A stretch of DNA of 64,000 nt from Paratinospora sagittata (lineage: Eukaryota > Streptophyta > Magnoliopsida > Ranunculales > Menispermaceae): positions 3,067,931 through 3,131,930 of the forward strand of contig CM069598.1 in the NCBI GenBank assembly GCA_035771175.1, read 5' to 3'. Each line of letters starts with the position of its first letter. Position 1 is the stretch's first letter. Under the pieces are notes generated by a model. That model was not told the origin of the DNA. It searched no databases and worked only from the letters and a program-made list of their open reading frames with translations. Shown piece by piece: positions 21,421 to 34,576 of this stretch. A program made the translations under genes and the position numbers.

Positions 21421-23080
21421 ATGAAAAATGACTTTGAAATGTTAAGAATTGGGTAAAAATAAATTAATGAGTAAGCTCTTGAACTATTTGTATATATATA
21501 GTATAGAAACCATATGTGATGCACATTATTTTAGTGGGATTTTCGTAAGGCTTATTTAATCATCGATATTGATACTATGTCTAAAAGTATTAGTAACTCC
21601 GAATAAATAAACATAAGATTGTAATTTTCAAATGTATTCTTTTTAAAAAACACAACAAAAAAAAATAAAAAAATGACTTTGAAATGTTAAAAATTGAGCA
21701 AAAATAAGTTAATGAGAAAGCTTTTGAAGTATTTTTAATCTAAATAATATAGAACTATATACTGTCATATGCATTATGTAAAAGTATTAGTAATTTTTAT
21801 TACATGTTGTTAATGTACATACTTTATTATGTTTGATCTCTCAATTAGTTTATCAATAAAATAATCATCATAAATCATGGTTTCTATAGTGATACATTAA
21901 GTTGACCTTAATATCAACTACGACGATCATATTATTGAGGACAATGCATATAGTTGCGGAGTTTGGTCAATTCAAAGTTTCACATTCTTTCTAGTCATTG
22001 TCAAGTTCAATGATAAGCTTTATAGCAAATATATCTTTGATTATTTCTTCATAAAATCACATAAGAAAACTGATGTTTATTTCTTGAGATGAAGTAACAT
22101 TACAAATTCAAAATAAATTCAACTTCTAACATATATTTAAATTTCATTGAACTTAATTTTATAAAATTTTATTGCTAATAAACTATAAGATATTATTTGA
22201 AATATAGAGAAATATATATATATAGTGTTATAAAAAAAATATGTATTGTGTGACATGATTACATGATATACAGGGACACATATTGTATCTATATTGATAC
22301 AACATATCTTGAGACGTCTCATTCATTGTATACTACAAACAGGGTATAATTTTAGTGACACACTCTTAGCGACAAAAATGGCTTTAGTTGCTGATGCTCA
22401 TATACAATAATGACATTGAAAATTGCTTTATTATCCTAAGAAAAAAGAAAAGAACTTGTTCTATTTACTACCTGGTATATAATTAAATTGCAACATATAG
22501 GACAAAAACTAAATCTTTACTAGATTGTGTAACGTAAAATATAAAGATTTTACAACACATATATTTATTAATATGTTTCGAGATGCCTCGCATTCAAGTC
22601 TTTTTTGTAACGGTTAATTGACACCTTTTTGGTAAAAAGGAAAAAAGAAAAAAGAATTTTTAACCTTATTGAAATTTTTCTATACATCATTTAGATCTAT
22701 TGTGTAATTTTCAATAGTTAGAGTCTTTCTTTTTCATACAAGGATCAATAAAGATTTTAAAATTAATCATCAGAACAAGCTATAGATAATAGTTTTCATA
22801 ATATTTTAGCATTATTCTTAAGAAATTTTATTAGTTTTTTTTTAAATATCATTACGCGCAAAAAATTAAAATTATAAACATTTTTTTTTTAAAAAAAAAA
22901 AACACTTGTTATAATCGTTGTTATTACAATTATGGAATCAAAATCTTGAAACCGGATCGTGTTCATCTTCTTTATTTGGAACTATTTACAAAGACAAAAG
23001 GCGTACTTTTTTCATTATATTTTTTCCATTATAAGCTTGTACATACAATAGACCAAATGAAAATTGTATAAGAAAGCTTT
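21060..23080. other. AT-rich intergenic region
   Basis: No gene was seen. Notable sequences are a poly-T run of about 30 at 21387-21416, and the near-repeat 'atgactttgaaatgtta' at about 21426 and 21672, suggesting an old local duplication (also 'aaaataaattaatgag' and 'aaaataagttaatgag'). Confidence 0.5.
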
Positions 23081-23381
23081 ATTCCATCTATTCCTTCGTC
23101 TGTGTTTCGTCTCCTCTCTCCCTTCATTCTTCAATACTCTCTTTTATGTTGTTCTAAAGAAATACTTTCATCAACCATAATCTTGTTTGTCACTAGTTTC
23201 TCTTTTGGGTATTTGTTTTTGTTACCAACAGGACTTGGTTTTTTCTTTTCATTTTATTAATAATTCAACTAGCATTTGATTAAGTTCTTGTTACCTTCGT
23301 CGAAAATTTTTCAATAAATTATCTTCTTGTTCCATTAGCATTCCTTCATATTTTAGCCCAAGGTAAAAGAAACTCGGTATT

Positions 23382-23580
23382 ATGGCAACTAATCCTATTG
23401 TACCAGTGATAGTCAACAATGAGATATCAGAGCCAAAACAACTAATTGCCATAGAAGTTAGTACCATGGATCCAGTGATGCCACCATCAGCCATAAGCCA
23501 TGAGATTGAAGTTTCATCTGTCGGGGAACATTCTTCATCCATTGGTTACCCCGAGAAATTTAATGGTAAGCATATAACTC
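23382..23580 (+). pseudogene. 5' fragment of a Ty1/copia gag frame
   Basis: An ATG-initiated frame reads MATNPIVPVIVNNE and continues to YPEKFNGKH, after which similarity to the copia gag N terminus ends and a stop follows. The order of an Asn/Val-rich leader followed by PEKFNG is typical of one plant copia lineage, where the next residues would be the FKRW block. The fragment is cut right after KH. No LTR or primer-binding site was recognised upstream. Confidence 0.4.
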
Positions 23581-23599
23581 ATAGAAATACATGTTAAAT

Positions 23600-25222
23600 T
23601 ATAAATTGTATGTAAAAGAATCGATAATTGACAAATTAGGGTTTTTTAAGTTATCAAAATTTTTACATATTAAGTCATAGATTTCTTGCATTAATAGCCA
23701 ATGTTTATAGAGCTCAAAGATTCAATACTTTTTTGGGGTTTTTTTTTTTTTTTTTTTTGTAGGCTTATATCGCAGGGTTCTAATAATACGAATAATGTAA
23801 CCAATCTCAAGTATCCCGTTGGTATAATAGCATGTACTTAGATTAAACCTTATTTTAGTGTTTGTGTTACCTAGCTTAATCAGATGATGTTATATTGTGA
23901 ATATTCTACTATCTTGTAGTACTTTATTTTTATCCGTTTCTCGTGTGTAGGGCTCTAGTAGGACTGTCCACAAAATTAATCTTATAGTAGATTCATTTGT
24001 TATGGATTTTGATGTTCTCTTATACTCAAGGGGAAAAGTACTAAAGAAAGTTAAAAAGTAATAAATAAATAACTAACTAAAATAAAATAATAGGGCAATC
24101 CGATGTAAGAATTTCCGCCTATATCTGCGGGTTCTGAAACAAGGATATGACCACTTTTTGGATCAATTGTACACAATCTTACATTGCATCACTAGAAGTT
24201 GTTTCCATGTTTTAAAAATAAAATAAAATAAAAGGGTGAGATAAGGGGATGCTATGCTCTTTACTGCCTTAATTTATACGCATTATCATAATTATATTAG
24301 CTTTTTGAAATAAGATTAGAGAAGGATTTGCAAAATAAGCTAAAGAATTTATAAATTATAATAATTTATAAAAATTAACATAATTATCTCTTTAAGTTGG
24401 TATAACTAATTGAACTCATTTTCAACATTATTTCTATGTTAGACCTTATTTTATATTTTTTGTTTCAAAAATATTTAGCATCACTAAAACTTTATTATAA
24501 CTTAAATCTATATTGTTGAATTGTTCTTGAGTTCTCTTCACGATTTAGATATAAAGGCTTTGATCTTTATTATCAAATTCATGACTTCAAATATAAAAAT
24601 AATTTATGGTAAAATTGTATACATCAATCTCTTGCACTTACTATATCTTAATTTTTATGCAATTAAATATTTATGCTATTGAATTAGGAATTTTTTAAAT
24701 GATAAATATCTACTGAATGAACTTTTGAAAATACATTTATGTAACACATTTATACAAAACAATCGAAATTTGCATAATAAAAAATAAAAGGATACGAATA
24801 ACAAACAAACAGAGCAGCAGGTCCTAGTTCCTATTCCTAACAAGAATTAGGAAACCTTATCTCAGTAAGGTGTTTGAAACTAAACCAGCAGCCAAACAGC
24901 CGGAAAACCTTTCCCGCTCCACGGGGCTTCGCCTCCGAATCTCCGGCTCAGGCCAAGCTCACTAAATTTCTTGTTCCAAACACTTGAGAAATCTCAATTC
25001 GAACCTAAAGCAAAATCTAATCCATCCGAACAATCTTGGAAATTTTTATTTAATTTGTTGCTAAGTGCTCCAATTTTCCAATTTTGTTCTTTGTTACAAT
25101 AATCAACGATGAGCGCTTCTTCGGCATTTTTGGATAGAATTCTAGGGTTTTTGTTGATCTTTATAAGTAACTGTTCTACTCCTTAAGCAGGCATTCAAGT
25201 GTTGTCACCAGTTTCTGACTCG
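23600..25222. other. AT-rich intergenic region and ADA2b promoter/leader
   Basis: No gene was found between 23600 and 24830. From about 24840 to 25222 base composition rises (for example CCGGAAAACC, CCACGGGGCTTCG and CTCCGGCTC). This stretch probably holds the promoter and 5' UTR of ADA2b. A T-rich tract ending in AAGCAG at about 25190 could be the acceptor of a 5' UTR intron. Confidence 0.45.
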
Positions 25223-28200
25223 ATGGGGCGTTCTCGTGGCGTTCACAATTCTTCGGAGGATCTGAGCCAGAGGTAACTGTGATCTTCTTTACTTGAGCGT
25301 TCTGATTTATGGTGTGAATTTTTTTGGGCTGGTTTTGATGTTTCTTGTGTGATCTGAATTGATCAAGTGACGGTTTTTATGGTTTTTTGTGATGATTTCT
25401 TTTAGAGCTTCATCTTGTACATTTATTTTATTTTGTTTGTAATCAAGAATGAGGCTTTGTATGATCAATTATTTCACTGTTAAATTCTGTGTTTTGGAGC
25501 TGTTGTTTCAACTAGTGACTGACCAATTTGCTTACTAGTGATGATGAGTAACTAACTAGCTTGTCTTGTATGCTTAAAGCTGTCAATTTTGTCAAATATA
25601 TATGTGAGGATGGATGATGTGAAGCTTGATCATTTGCTTACCAATGTGTTAAAATCTTAAATGTTGAAGTGTTGGGACACGGATGTTCGGTTGCAATTAT
25701 GTTGTTTTGTTCCATTTTTTTTGTGTTTATGAGAGCGTGGTGGCAAGGCTCATTCATAGTCATGATTGTAAACTCAACTCAACTCAACTAAGCCTTTTCC
25801 CAATTACATGGGGTCTACTACATGAATCTACTTCTTTTTAGTAGATTCATGTTAGTTGATTTGACAAGCTTTACGCTGGCTGTCATCTACCTAACATAAC
25901 TGTCCTCCTTTTTTCCGGACTTGGGACCAACTGTGTTTAAGGATATATCCATATACTCAGCACAAGCGGAGTTATATTCATGTCTGTAAAGTGTAAAGCT
26001 CTTTCTTTGAGTTGCTTATCTAAATTCTTATCTTTTAATGAGTTGAAGTTTTCTTTTATATGCATGTTTCATATGCAAGTGCATTGGTGGTGCCTTGTGA
26101 CTTTTTTATTCATTCTTGGTTTTGAAGAGCTTCACTTCAATATTTCTCTTGATTTCGTTATGTTTACGCTTGATTCATGGAATACTAGAATGCTAGAAAC
26201 TTATTAAGTCAATAAATTCATAAAATTCATCTTGATTTTGTGTAGTTTCTAAGTCAATTGACTTTTTGTTAGTCATTTTTCAACTTCACTCTGTTATACA
26301 TTTTGTAGATCAAAGAGAAAAAGGGCCATCTCAAGTGTGGAGAATATAGAATCTGCTGCTGGAGGTATGTTCTTGTTGGCATATCCATGCCAATTAACTT
26401 CATCAACATAGTGCAATTATTCATTGGCTTCTTTATTCTTACTCCATGCATAAGTAGCAAAGGACAATAATAAAAGGTTCTAGTACATGGCATCTATTGG
26501 GGGGCCATCTTTGTTCTAAGCAATAATCACCTTAGCTTTCCACTTTTCTTCAGCATCTGGAAACACATTTAGCTCAAACATTCTAATAGCTGTAAATTAG
26601 GTAACTGGCCATGGTTTGCTTGGTAATCGACAACACAAGCATGGTGCTGTTTATGGTATTTACTCCTTTTTAAGGATAAAAATAATTGATTTCGCTTTCC
26701 ACTTTGGTCCCTTAAAATTTGGAATTGATTCATAGAAGTTCAATTAGCCATGGAGACTTTTTGTAAAATTTAACATTTTAGGGAATTTTAGAGGGTTTTT
26801 ATTTAAATTTTGGGAGGATCTTTGCTTCTTTTATTATACGTTGAAACAAACATGATTATGTACTAAAAACATATTAAACTATAATATACAGTGGCATATT
26901 TCTGTACTTTTTATTTACATTTAATTTGTAATTCAGTGGTTATAATTTTTTTTTTTTAAATTGACTAAAGGTCGGTGAAGTTTGAATAATTTTTCCATGC
27001 TCATTTAAGTACTTTTGCAGTGTTGCTACTCTCATCTCCATTGATGTCAATGAAATGTTCGTTTATTATTCATCTTTGCTCTTGTTTGTTAACTATATCT
27101 TTATTTGAGTTATAGGCCATGGAACAACTGAAGGGAAAAGGGCCTTGTACCATTGTAACTATTGCAACAAGGACATTTCAGGAAAGATTCGTATTAAATG
27201 TGTCAAATGCCCAGACTTTGACCTATGTGTAGAGTGCTTCAGTGTTGGAGCTGAGGTTACACCTCACAAAAGCAATCACCCTTACAGGGTTATGGTTAGT
27301 AACTCCTCATAATGTCCTTGCCTCTTCAACACCTTGCTCTCATCTTGATTTGTGCTATGATGGTTTAACAATATTTTGCTGTTCATATGCTAGCATGATG
27401 GCATCTATCCACTATCTCCCTTATCTGAAGTCCTTACCTTTGTAAATTGTAATGATCTAATTGGGTTGCTGAATGGGTTTTATAACCTGTATTATTTTCA
27501 TTATAAAATGTGAATTTTGTTGAATGCAACAAATACAATCCTGATTTATTGAATTCTATGATTTCTCTACATTTGATTTTTTTTTTCCTTATTTATATTT
27601 GTAGGCTAGTGCAAGTCTTACATTTCTATAATTTTTGTTTTTTTTTTGCTTTAATTGGTTCCCATGTTGGCATAATTGTGTTGTAACGGTTGTTCAATTA
27701 TCCAATCGAAGAGTTAATTTTTCAAGGGAAGCTCATTTCATCTATTCTATTGTTTGGATTGGTTTTGTATTTTAAATTGGGTTAGGATGGGTTAAGATAT
27801 TTGTAACTCAAGTTTGGGTTGGGTCAAAATTTTTCGAAAACGTAACCAATAGACCCAGACCAATCCAAACTAATTAGAAATAATACTTTTTATTCTACTC
27901 ACTATTTTCTTTATAGTCATTACTATGAATAAATTGCTTAAAATGCCATAATGAAATTAGAATAAAAGAAAGCTTATTATAATATTTTCATTTGTCTTGG
28001 AAATAGTTTTATTAGATGGCATTTAGAATCCATAGATTAAGTAGAACATGAGGTTTTAGAATACGTGGATTGAATATACCAACTCAACTAACTTGACCCA
28101 AACCAATCCGAAGTCATTGGGTTGGGTTGGGTTAACATTTTTCCAACCCGACTTGATTCGGTTGGTTTGTTATTTGACCAAAACTTGAACCAACCCAACC

Positions 28201-31200
28201 TGTAAACACTCCTAACTCACTGTGTCTCTCCTTCCTTTCTTATCTTAATGCAATTAGCTCTGTTGACTGCATTTGTATATGAATATGAGAAGGGATTTAT
28301 GAGACTCTAGAACACTTACCTGGATTTTCTCGATAATTTTTTTTTCCTGTTTTTTAATCCAACAGGACAGTTTGTCGTTCCCCCTTATTTGTGCGGATTG
28401 GAATGCAGATGAAGAGATTCTACTACTAGAGGTAGTTCATTTTTATTAATATTACTTTCAAAGTGAATCCTGTGAATCAGGTTATTGTCAACTTGCACAT
28501 TAGTAAAGTTGATGTTGAGAGGATTAGTGCGTCGGTTGATGCTTAGGCGTTTAAAAAATTTCTGTGATAACCTTTTATTAGGGAATTGAAATGTATGGCT
28601 TGGGAAACTGGGCAGAAGTCGCAGAGCATGTTGGTACAAAGAGCAAGGCTCAATGTATTGACCACTATACAAGTTGCTACATAAACTCACCATACTTTCC
28701 TCTTCCGGTATGGCATATTTATCTATCTCATTTATCTTAAATCAATTCTTTTTGTATGTGGAACAGAATGCGAGGATAGAGAGTAGATTTTGGTGGGTTA
28801 TTCTTGAGTAAAAAATATCCAATACATTGAACATTTTTATGATTTTTTAGGACATGTCTCATGCTGCTGGAAAGAATAGAAAAGAACTCCTTGCAATGGC
28901 TAAAGTACAAGGTGAGGGCAAGACCAATTAGTGATGATGTTTCTATGAATTGTTTTTATTTGTTTTAAGTTTTTTTCTTGAATTTTATTTTCATCTACTA
29001 GTTTTTCTCCATGGAATTTTTAACATCTTAGGAAAGGAGATGGTCAAATATTACAATTCAATGGTGGGGAATTCTTGTTCCCGTCCATGTAGTTAGATAG
29101 GGTCCATTTGGGGCCACTGTGATTGGTAGTTAAGGTTTAAATTACCACAAATCATTCTGTTTCAAAAAAATTACCACAAATCAAGCACTTAAGTCACTGA
29201 CTCACTGTTGCATGCCATCTTATTGCACACTTGACTACTTGATTTACAGGAAACTATGGTGTTAACCTTCATTGCTATGAACTTAAGAACATAGTTTTAC
29301 CAAGATTGATAAAAAACTTGAATTTAAATCTTGAGCAACGGCATGGAATGTTTCGATAATATTCATTATATCTCTCTAGTATATTCAAAGATTGATTTGC
29401 AAATTGGGCTTCCTGCATGTTTTGAGGTCAAGAGGTTGTTTCTCCTCTTGTGAGGGAAGATGGTGTTATTTGGTGGATGCTTTTGTGCTTGGCGTTCTGG
29501 ATGGGAGGTTTATTTTGTTAATTAAGTCTAGCTTGGTTTGATGCTATTGACAGCAATAGTTTTTCAGGCCAGCGGTGGTGTTGAAGGCAGCACCTCTGGT
29601 GCTAAGATGTAAATTTTCTTTAGTTTTTCAAGTAATACATATATTATAGTTTCTTCTCAAAAAAAAAAAAAAAAATTCAAAGATTGATTTAATTCCCTTG
29701 TTATGGATACTTATCTAAACAGGTATAGTTTAATTGTTCACTGATAAGTGATAAATGGCTGGGAGTTTCTAGTCCTTACGTGCTCTTGATTGCTGCAGGG
29801 ATTTCCACACCTGGGGAGCTCTCAATGAAGGAAGAGTATCCTTTCTCTCCTTCAACGGTCAAGTATGATTACTGGTTTCTTTTTTTTTCAGGCATATCTT
29901 TAACTTTCTATTTTATCACTTATGAGCTCTCATTTGGATGTGTTTGATCAGAGTTGAGGAAGCTTCACTAGGTAGATCTCCATCTTGCTTACCTTCAGGT
30001 ATGGCAAATAGATATTATTGAATAGTTTCATGTTTTGAATTGTTTGCCATTTATTTCATGAATACAGTATGGAAAAACATTCATTGTATACATTTCTTAT
30101 ATGTGTCAAATGTAGAGTCTGGGGTTGCTGGTAGCAGTGTAATTCCAGCTACTGCACAGAAATCATTGAATATGACACAGATCAAGGATGGCTCTGATGA
30201 CATAAAAGTGGAAGGTTTGATGAAAATTTTTGTCATTTGTTGCAAATTATAGCTAAACTTTGTTGTCATAGCATAGATATGGTAAATACAAGATTTCTTG
30301 TGTACTGTGTATGGTTGCTTACTTGCTAGTTATCCTTGGACATCTCAATTGGTGCATGCATACTAAGAGCCCTGACTGATCACATATATTCACTAGATAG
30401 AATTTCAAGTTGACCTCTTCCTAGTTCCCAACATTTTCTTAGCCGCCCATCGTATTCATACATACCATATTTCTTTGGGAAATAGGGGTCTGAGTGAAGA
30501 TAATTAGTTCCAATTTTAGATATGCCTGGAAATTTGGTAGTTCTGTTATCCCAATCAAGAAGTAAAGCAAACTGAAAATGTCACTTCAGTTCATTTCAAC
30601 TGGATTTCTTATATGATGGTAGCAGTTCATTTCTCACGGAAGCATAACTGAATTTTAGATGTTTAATTCAAGCTCTTTCCACAGTCACGAGGAGGGAAAT
30701 ATTGACCTGATAACATTTTTCTCTCTTGCCCCACCTTGTCCTCCCTTGCCCCTTCCCTTTTGGTCTTGTTTGCACTGCATTTTGTGTTTGCACAAAGTCT
30801 AATTGTACTAAATTTTTATTGCTGTTGCCAACTTTTGATTTCCAATTTGTTGGAGTAACCTTTGGTAAGTTTAGCCATAACGTAAAGTATTGTATCATTG
30901 TGTGTATTCTCCTTCTAACTTTAATTTCAAATAAATAAAGTTCTGATGATTGGATTGTCCAGTTTTTAATCACTTTATAGTAATGCTGTGACTATTAGTT
31001 TTTCCGTGTACATGAGAGATGCTGATCCATTTTTGCTGTGCTGTGATGTCAGATGCTCAGGTAGACAGGAGCATTGCTGGAAAAACACCCAAGTCTTCCA
31101 AAGATGAGGGCCCATCCTTAATTGAGCTGAGTGGCTATAACACAAAAAGGAAGGAGTTTGACCCTGAATACGACAATGATGCCGAACAGTCACTCGCAGA

Positions 31201-34200
31201 TATGGAGTTTAAAGATACAGACACTGAAGCTGAGCGTGAATTGAAGCTGCGAATGTTGCATATCTATTTAAAACGGTACGTTGTTGATCTTGTTATCTTA
31301 TTATCATTATTGTTGTGGCCGCCATCATTGTTAATGCTGCCGCTGTTATTATTATTGTCATCATCATAAAAGGGCAGCCTGGTGCACGAAGCCCCTGCCT
31401 ATACGGGGTTCTGGGAAAGGGTTAGACCATATTTTGGTCTATTGCATGCGGCCTTACCTTGCTTTGCCAGAGGCTGTTTGCACAACTCGAACCTGTGACC
31501 ACATGGTCTCATTGCAGCCACTCTTACTGTTGCGTCAAGGCTCCCCTTCTATCATTTTCCTACTAAGTGAAAATGATGGGGAAAAGTTTACAATGTTACC
31601 GTTCACTTATGAAGAAACTAATTGGCAATATTGTCTATACTTCATCTGATTTTAGTGAGCGGGGAGAAATATTGATATCCAGTGTGTTGTAAATTTGTAA
31701 TGTAAATTAGGTTCTATGTACCAATAAGATTTTACTACGCTTTGTGCCATTTTACTTTAAAATGAATTACATTCTCTAGGAGGCAATGGAAGTCTTGTAT
31801 ATTTTTGTAAGATTACTATTGCAACGATTGCCATCCTTGCTCCCTACCTCCTACAAATTTATTTTCATGGTTCTGAATCACTGAAAGCTATATGGCAGGC
31901 TTGATGAGAGGAAACGTAGGAAAGATTTCATTTTAGAGAGGAATCTGCTTTATCCTGATCCATTGGCAAAAGACCTAACTCCTGATGAGAAAGAGATATA
32001 TGACCGCTATAACATCTTCATGCGTTTTCATTCCAAAGAAGAGCATGAAGAGTTGATTAAGACTGTGCTTAGTGAGCATCGGATTCGAAAACGTATTCAA
32101 CAACTTCAGGTTTGTAGCTTATCTGGTGTCTGGCCGCTGCTTACCTTTTTTTTCCCTCAAAGTTTTGACATTAATACTTTTATTTTCAAGCTAACGCTGA
32201 TATTCTATTGCCAATAGATTTCTTTAGAATAGACCTCTTCAGAAATCAGAATAGTTCAAGCTTGTTTTTGTTTCTTACTCATGATGTTCTGTAATTTAAC
32301 CAACAGCAACATAAAACCTTATCCAAATTATTTTATGGTTGGTCATATAAATCTTGTTCTATTATTTAACTCTGCTTAGGGTTATATATTCTATTTGGTT
32401 GCTGCGCTTTAAGCTTTTGGATTTCCTCATCTTCTTTGTACTGTCAACTAGCACCCTCGTACATTACAATCCTTGGTCTCCATATTGCATGTATGAACCT
32501 CTTCAACTGACTTGTTCTTAATTTGTCTCATTGATGCTGTCCTTAGGTTCTGAGAAATGACTTTTTCTTGATTAGATCATTTTTAGTTTTGGACTTGTCC
32601 ACCTTAACATCCTTTTCTTGATAGGACTTCTTTTATTTGTATTTTGTTACTTGCTCATTTCATTATGGCATAGTTTTTTTTTTTTTTTTTTTTCAGCCTC
32701 TTTTCTAGAACTTGCTTTTGGTGGTAGTAGGATGGAACCACTTATTAACTATCAAAAAGAACTCTTAATGTGCCTTATAAAAGGCATTGTATATAGTTTA
32801 AGGCTCCCAATACTGTGGAGTTTAGGAAAGGAATGATGTACTGTGTACAAAGCTTTGCCCGGTTGTCCCCACATCATGATAAAAAGTTTGGGATTCAAAC
32901 ATGTGATCTCCAAGTAACATTGGAGCAATCTCTACCGTTCTACTAAGGTTTGCCTAGGATCATTTTGTTATATTTCTTTGTGATCAACACCAAGTATTTC
33001 TTCATGTCCTCTGGTTTCGTTACTTAAATTGTTTTTCATATGTTCTGTTATAGTTCAGTTCATCGTGGAATGTCTTAATTTAAAACATTTCTCTAACTTC
33101 TACTCTTGCATGTACCTCTATCCAATTCATCGTTTCAACCGCCCCAACATAAGGATAAATTGGTACTTTCACCTCAAATAGCATAAGGGGTTCCCTAGAC
33201 ACCCAATATGGTCTGTTTGTGGTTTTTAAAATTTTAAGGACTTAATAATAATTTGTAAAAATATTTAAAGAAATATAATATCAACACTCAAAATCATTCA
33301 TTTCTGTCTCTTTTTCTTTTCTAGTAAGTACATGAAAGAAAGCTTCTTATACATAAAGAAGGAGAAATAGGTGAGGATGTGAACTATAGAGTTAAAGTAA
33401 GATGGGTCAAGTGGAGGAGTGCTTCTGGAGTTCTATATGATAGGTGCATCCCATTGAAGTTAAAGGAAAGTTTTTATTAAGTTGCTATTACCCCAGCCAT
33501 ACTATATGGTACAGAATGTTGGACAATTAAAAAACAACATGTTAATAAACTAAGTGTAACTGAAATATGAATGCTAAGATGGATATGTGGTAAGACATTA
33601 AAAAGGAAAAAAAAATCATTAATGATCACAGGCTCCTGTTAGAAGTATTATTCTTGGTAAAGGTGTAGAAGCATTGTTATCCCAATGAATATTGTAGATT
33701 TTTGGGCTGAAATCTGAACTCAATGTCATAACTATATGCAGTTTCTTATGTGTTTCCTTGGCAAGGAATAAACAGCTCTATTCAAGTTTCCTCTCCTCAA
33801 TTGATGTTTACCATACAGGAAGCTCAAGATGCTGGCTGTCGAACAACAACTGAAGCTGACAAATATCTCGAATGGAAGAGGAAAAAGGAAGCTGAAGAAG
33901 CTGCCCTTAAAGCAAAGGAAAGTAATCTCTTTGGTACAAGTGGGAAGGTACTGCAGCGAGTGAATCGCCCCAAAGGAGAAACTGATGGTAATTCTCATGC
34001 GGTGAAGGAATCAGATGGTGCAGACCCTGCTGCTGGACAGGCTTTTGCCAATTCCTTAAGTGAATTGGATATCACAGGGCTTCCTGGATCAGAACTGCTA
34101 TCTCAAAATGTAAGTAAATTCATTTTGTTCTTGTTTTTTTTTCACTAGATTGTTTGGACTTGGACTCGTTTTGGATTGTCATCCACATTGGCGCATAGAT

Positions 34201-34576
34201 GGACTAGTCTCAATACATATATGTTCACCAAAAAAAAAAAAGAAAAAAAAGGCTTGACTCCTTTTTTTTTTTTCTATTACATCTTCTATGCTATTTAAAG
34301 ATAAAAATAGGAATTCTGAAATTGCTTTTCCTTCACTTCAATGTCCTTTGCAATCTAAACAAAGAAAATTTTGGTGCTTGGCAGGAGAAACGGCTCTGCC
34401 GTGAGTTGATGATGCTCCCTTCCAATTACCTGAAAATGCAGGAGGTGATTTCCATGGAGGTATTTAAGGGCAATATCACCAAGAAATCGGATGCCCATCG
34501 CCACTTCAAGCTTGACCCTGCCAAAATAGATAGGGTGTATGATATGCTTGTCAAAAAGGGAATTGCTCAACCATGA
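25223..34576 (+). CDS. ADA2B: Transcriptional adaptor ADA2b (SAGA histone-acetylation module)
   Basis: Thirteen exons give 554 residues: 25223-25272, 26309-26364, 27116-27294, 28366-28431, 28582-28707, 28851-28911, 29799-29862, 29952-29998, 30116-30214, 31053-31275, 31899-32109, 33819-34109 and 34385-34576. All junctions are GT-AG and keep frame. ADA2 binds the GCN5 acetyltransferase and stimulates its action on nucleosomal histone H3. The order is: basic N terminus MGRSRG; ZZ zinc finger from about 47 to 92 with CNYC, CVKC and CVEC pairs and a later His pair; SANT/Myb domain from about 98 to 150 (DEEILLLEGIEMYGLGNWAE); central block FDPEYDNDAEQ; LDERKRRKDF; and a C-terminal SWIRM domain from about 470 ending DMLVKKGIAQP. 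It is longer than Arabidopsis ADA2b, partly through exons 8-9 (residues about 202-250), a Ser-rich stretch. Introns carry LINE and SINE debris. ADA2a is less likely because of the N terminus. Confidence 0.93.
25771..25830 (-). mobile_element. RTE-type LINE 3' tail in ADA2b intron 1
   Basis: Read on the minus strand it gives 'gattcatgtag', 'accccatgtaattgggaaaa', 'ggcttag', then repeats of TTGAG. This is the same 3' end as at 37490-37586. It is opposite to the host gene, so the tail repeat lies toward the gene's 5' side. Confidence 0.6.
29399..29674 (+). mobile_element. Poly(A)-tailed retroposon with 16-bp target duplication in ADA2b intron 6
   Basis: The block ATTCAAAGATTGATTT occurs at 29383-29398 and again at 29675-29690. 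The second copy directly follows a run of about 17 A. The enclosed 276 bp therefore entered by target-primed reverse transcription. The body does not show a clear tRNA-like promoter, so a 5'-truncated L1-type LINE is more likely than a SINE. Confidence 0.75.
31370..31556 (-). mobile_element. Au-like tRNA-derived SINE in ADA2b intron 10
   Basis: On the minus strand the sequence starts GAAGGGGAGCCTTGACGC, carries a B-box-like GGTTCGAGTTG, passes through GGTAAGGCCGCATGC and AACCCTTTCCCAG, and ends GGCTGCCCTTTTAT. This layout and the GGGCTGCCCTTTT-type 3' end are those of the widespread plant Au SINE. Only a very short candidate target repeat (ATCAT) was seen. Confidence 0.65.
32860..32950 (-). 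mobile_element. Possible SINE remnant in ADA2b intron 11
   Basis: The minus strand carries a B-box-like stretch (GATCACATGTTTGAATCCC) upstream of GGGACAACCGGGCAAAG, as in tRNA-derived SINE bodies. The A box and ends are not clear, so this is a weak call. Confidence 0.3.
33358..33640 (+). pseudogene. LINE reverse-transcriptase fragment in ADA2b intron 11
   Basis: Conceptual translation with stops gives pieces such as VKVRWVKWRSASGVLYDR, ILYGTECWTIKKQHVNKLSV and MLRWICGKTLK. These are the hallmark C-terminal blocks of the abundant plant non-LTR reverse transcriptase family whose tails occur elsewhere in this window. Several in-frame stops (for example after the SFY and VTE segments) show it is dead. 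Confidence 0.75.

Noticed and set aside
25980..26207. 75-residue frame in ADA2b intron 1
   Set aside because: It is within an intron whose borders are fixed by the flanking exons, and has no features.
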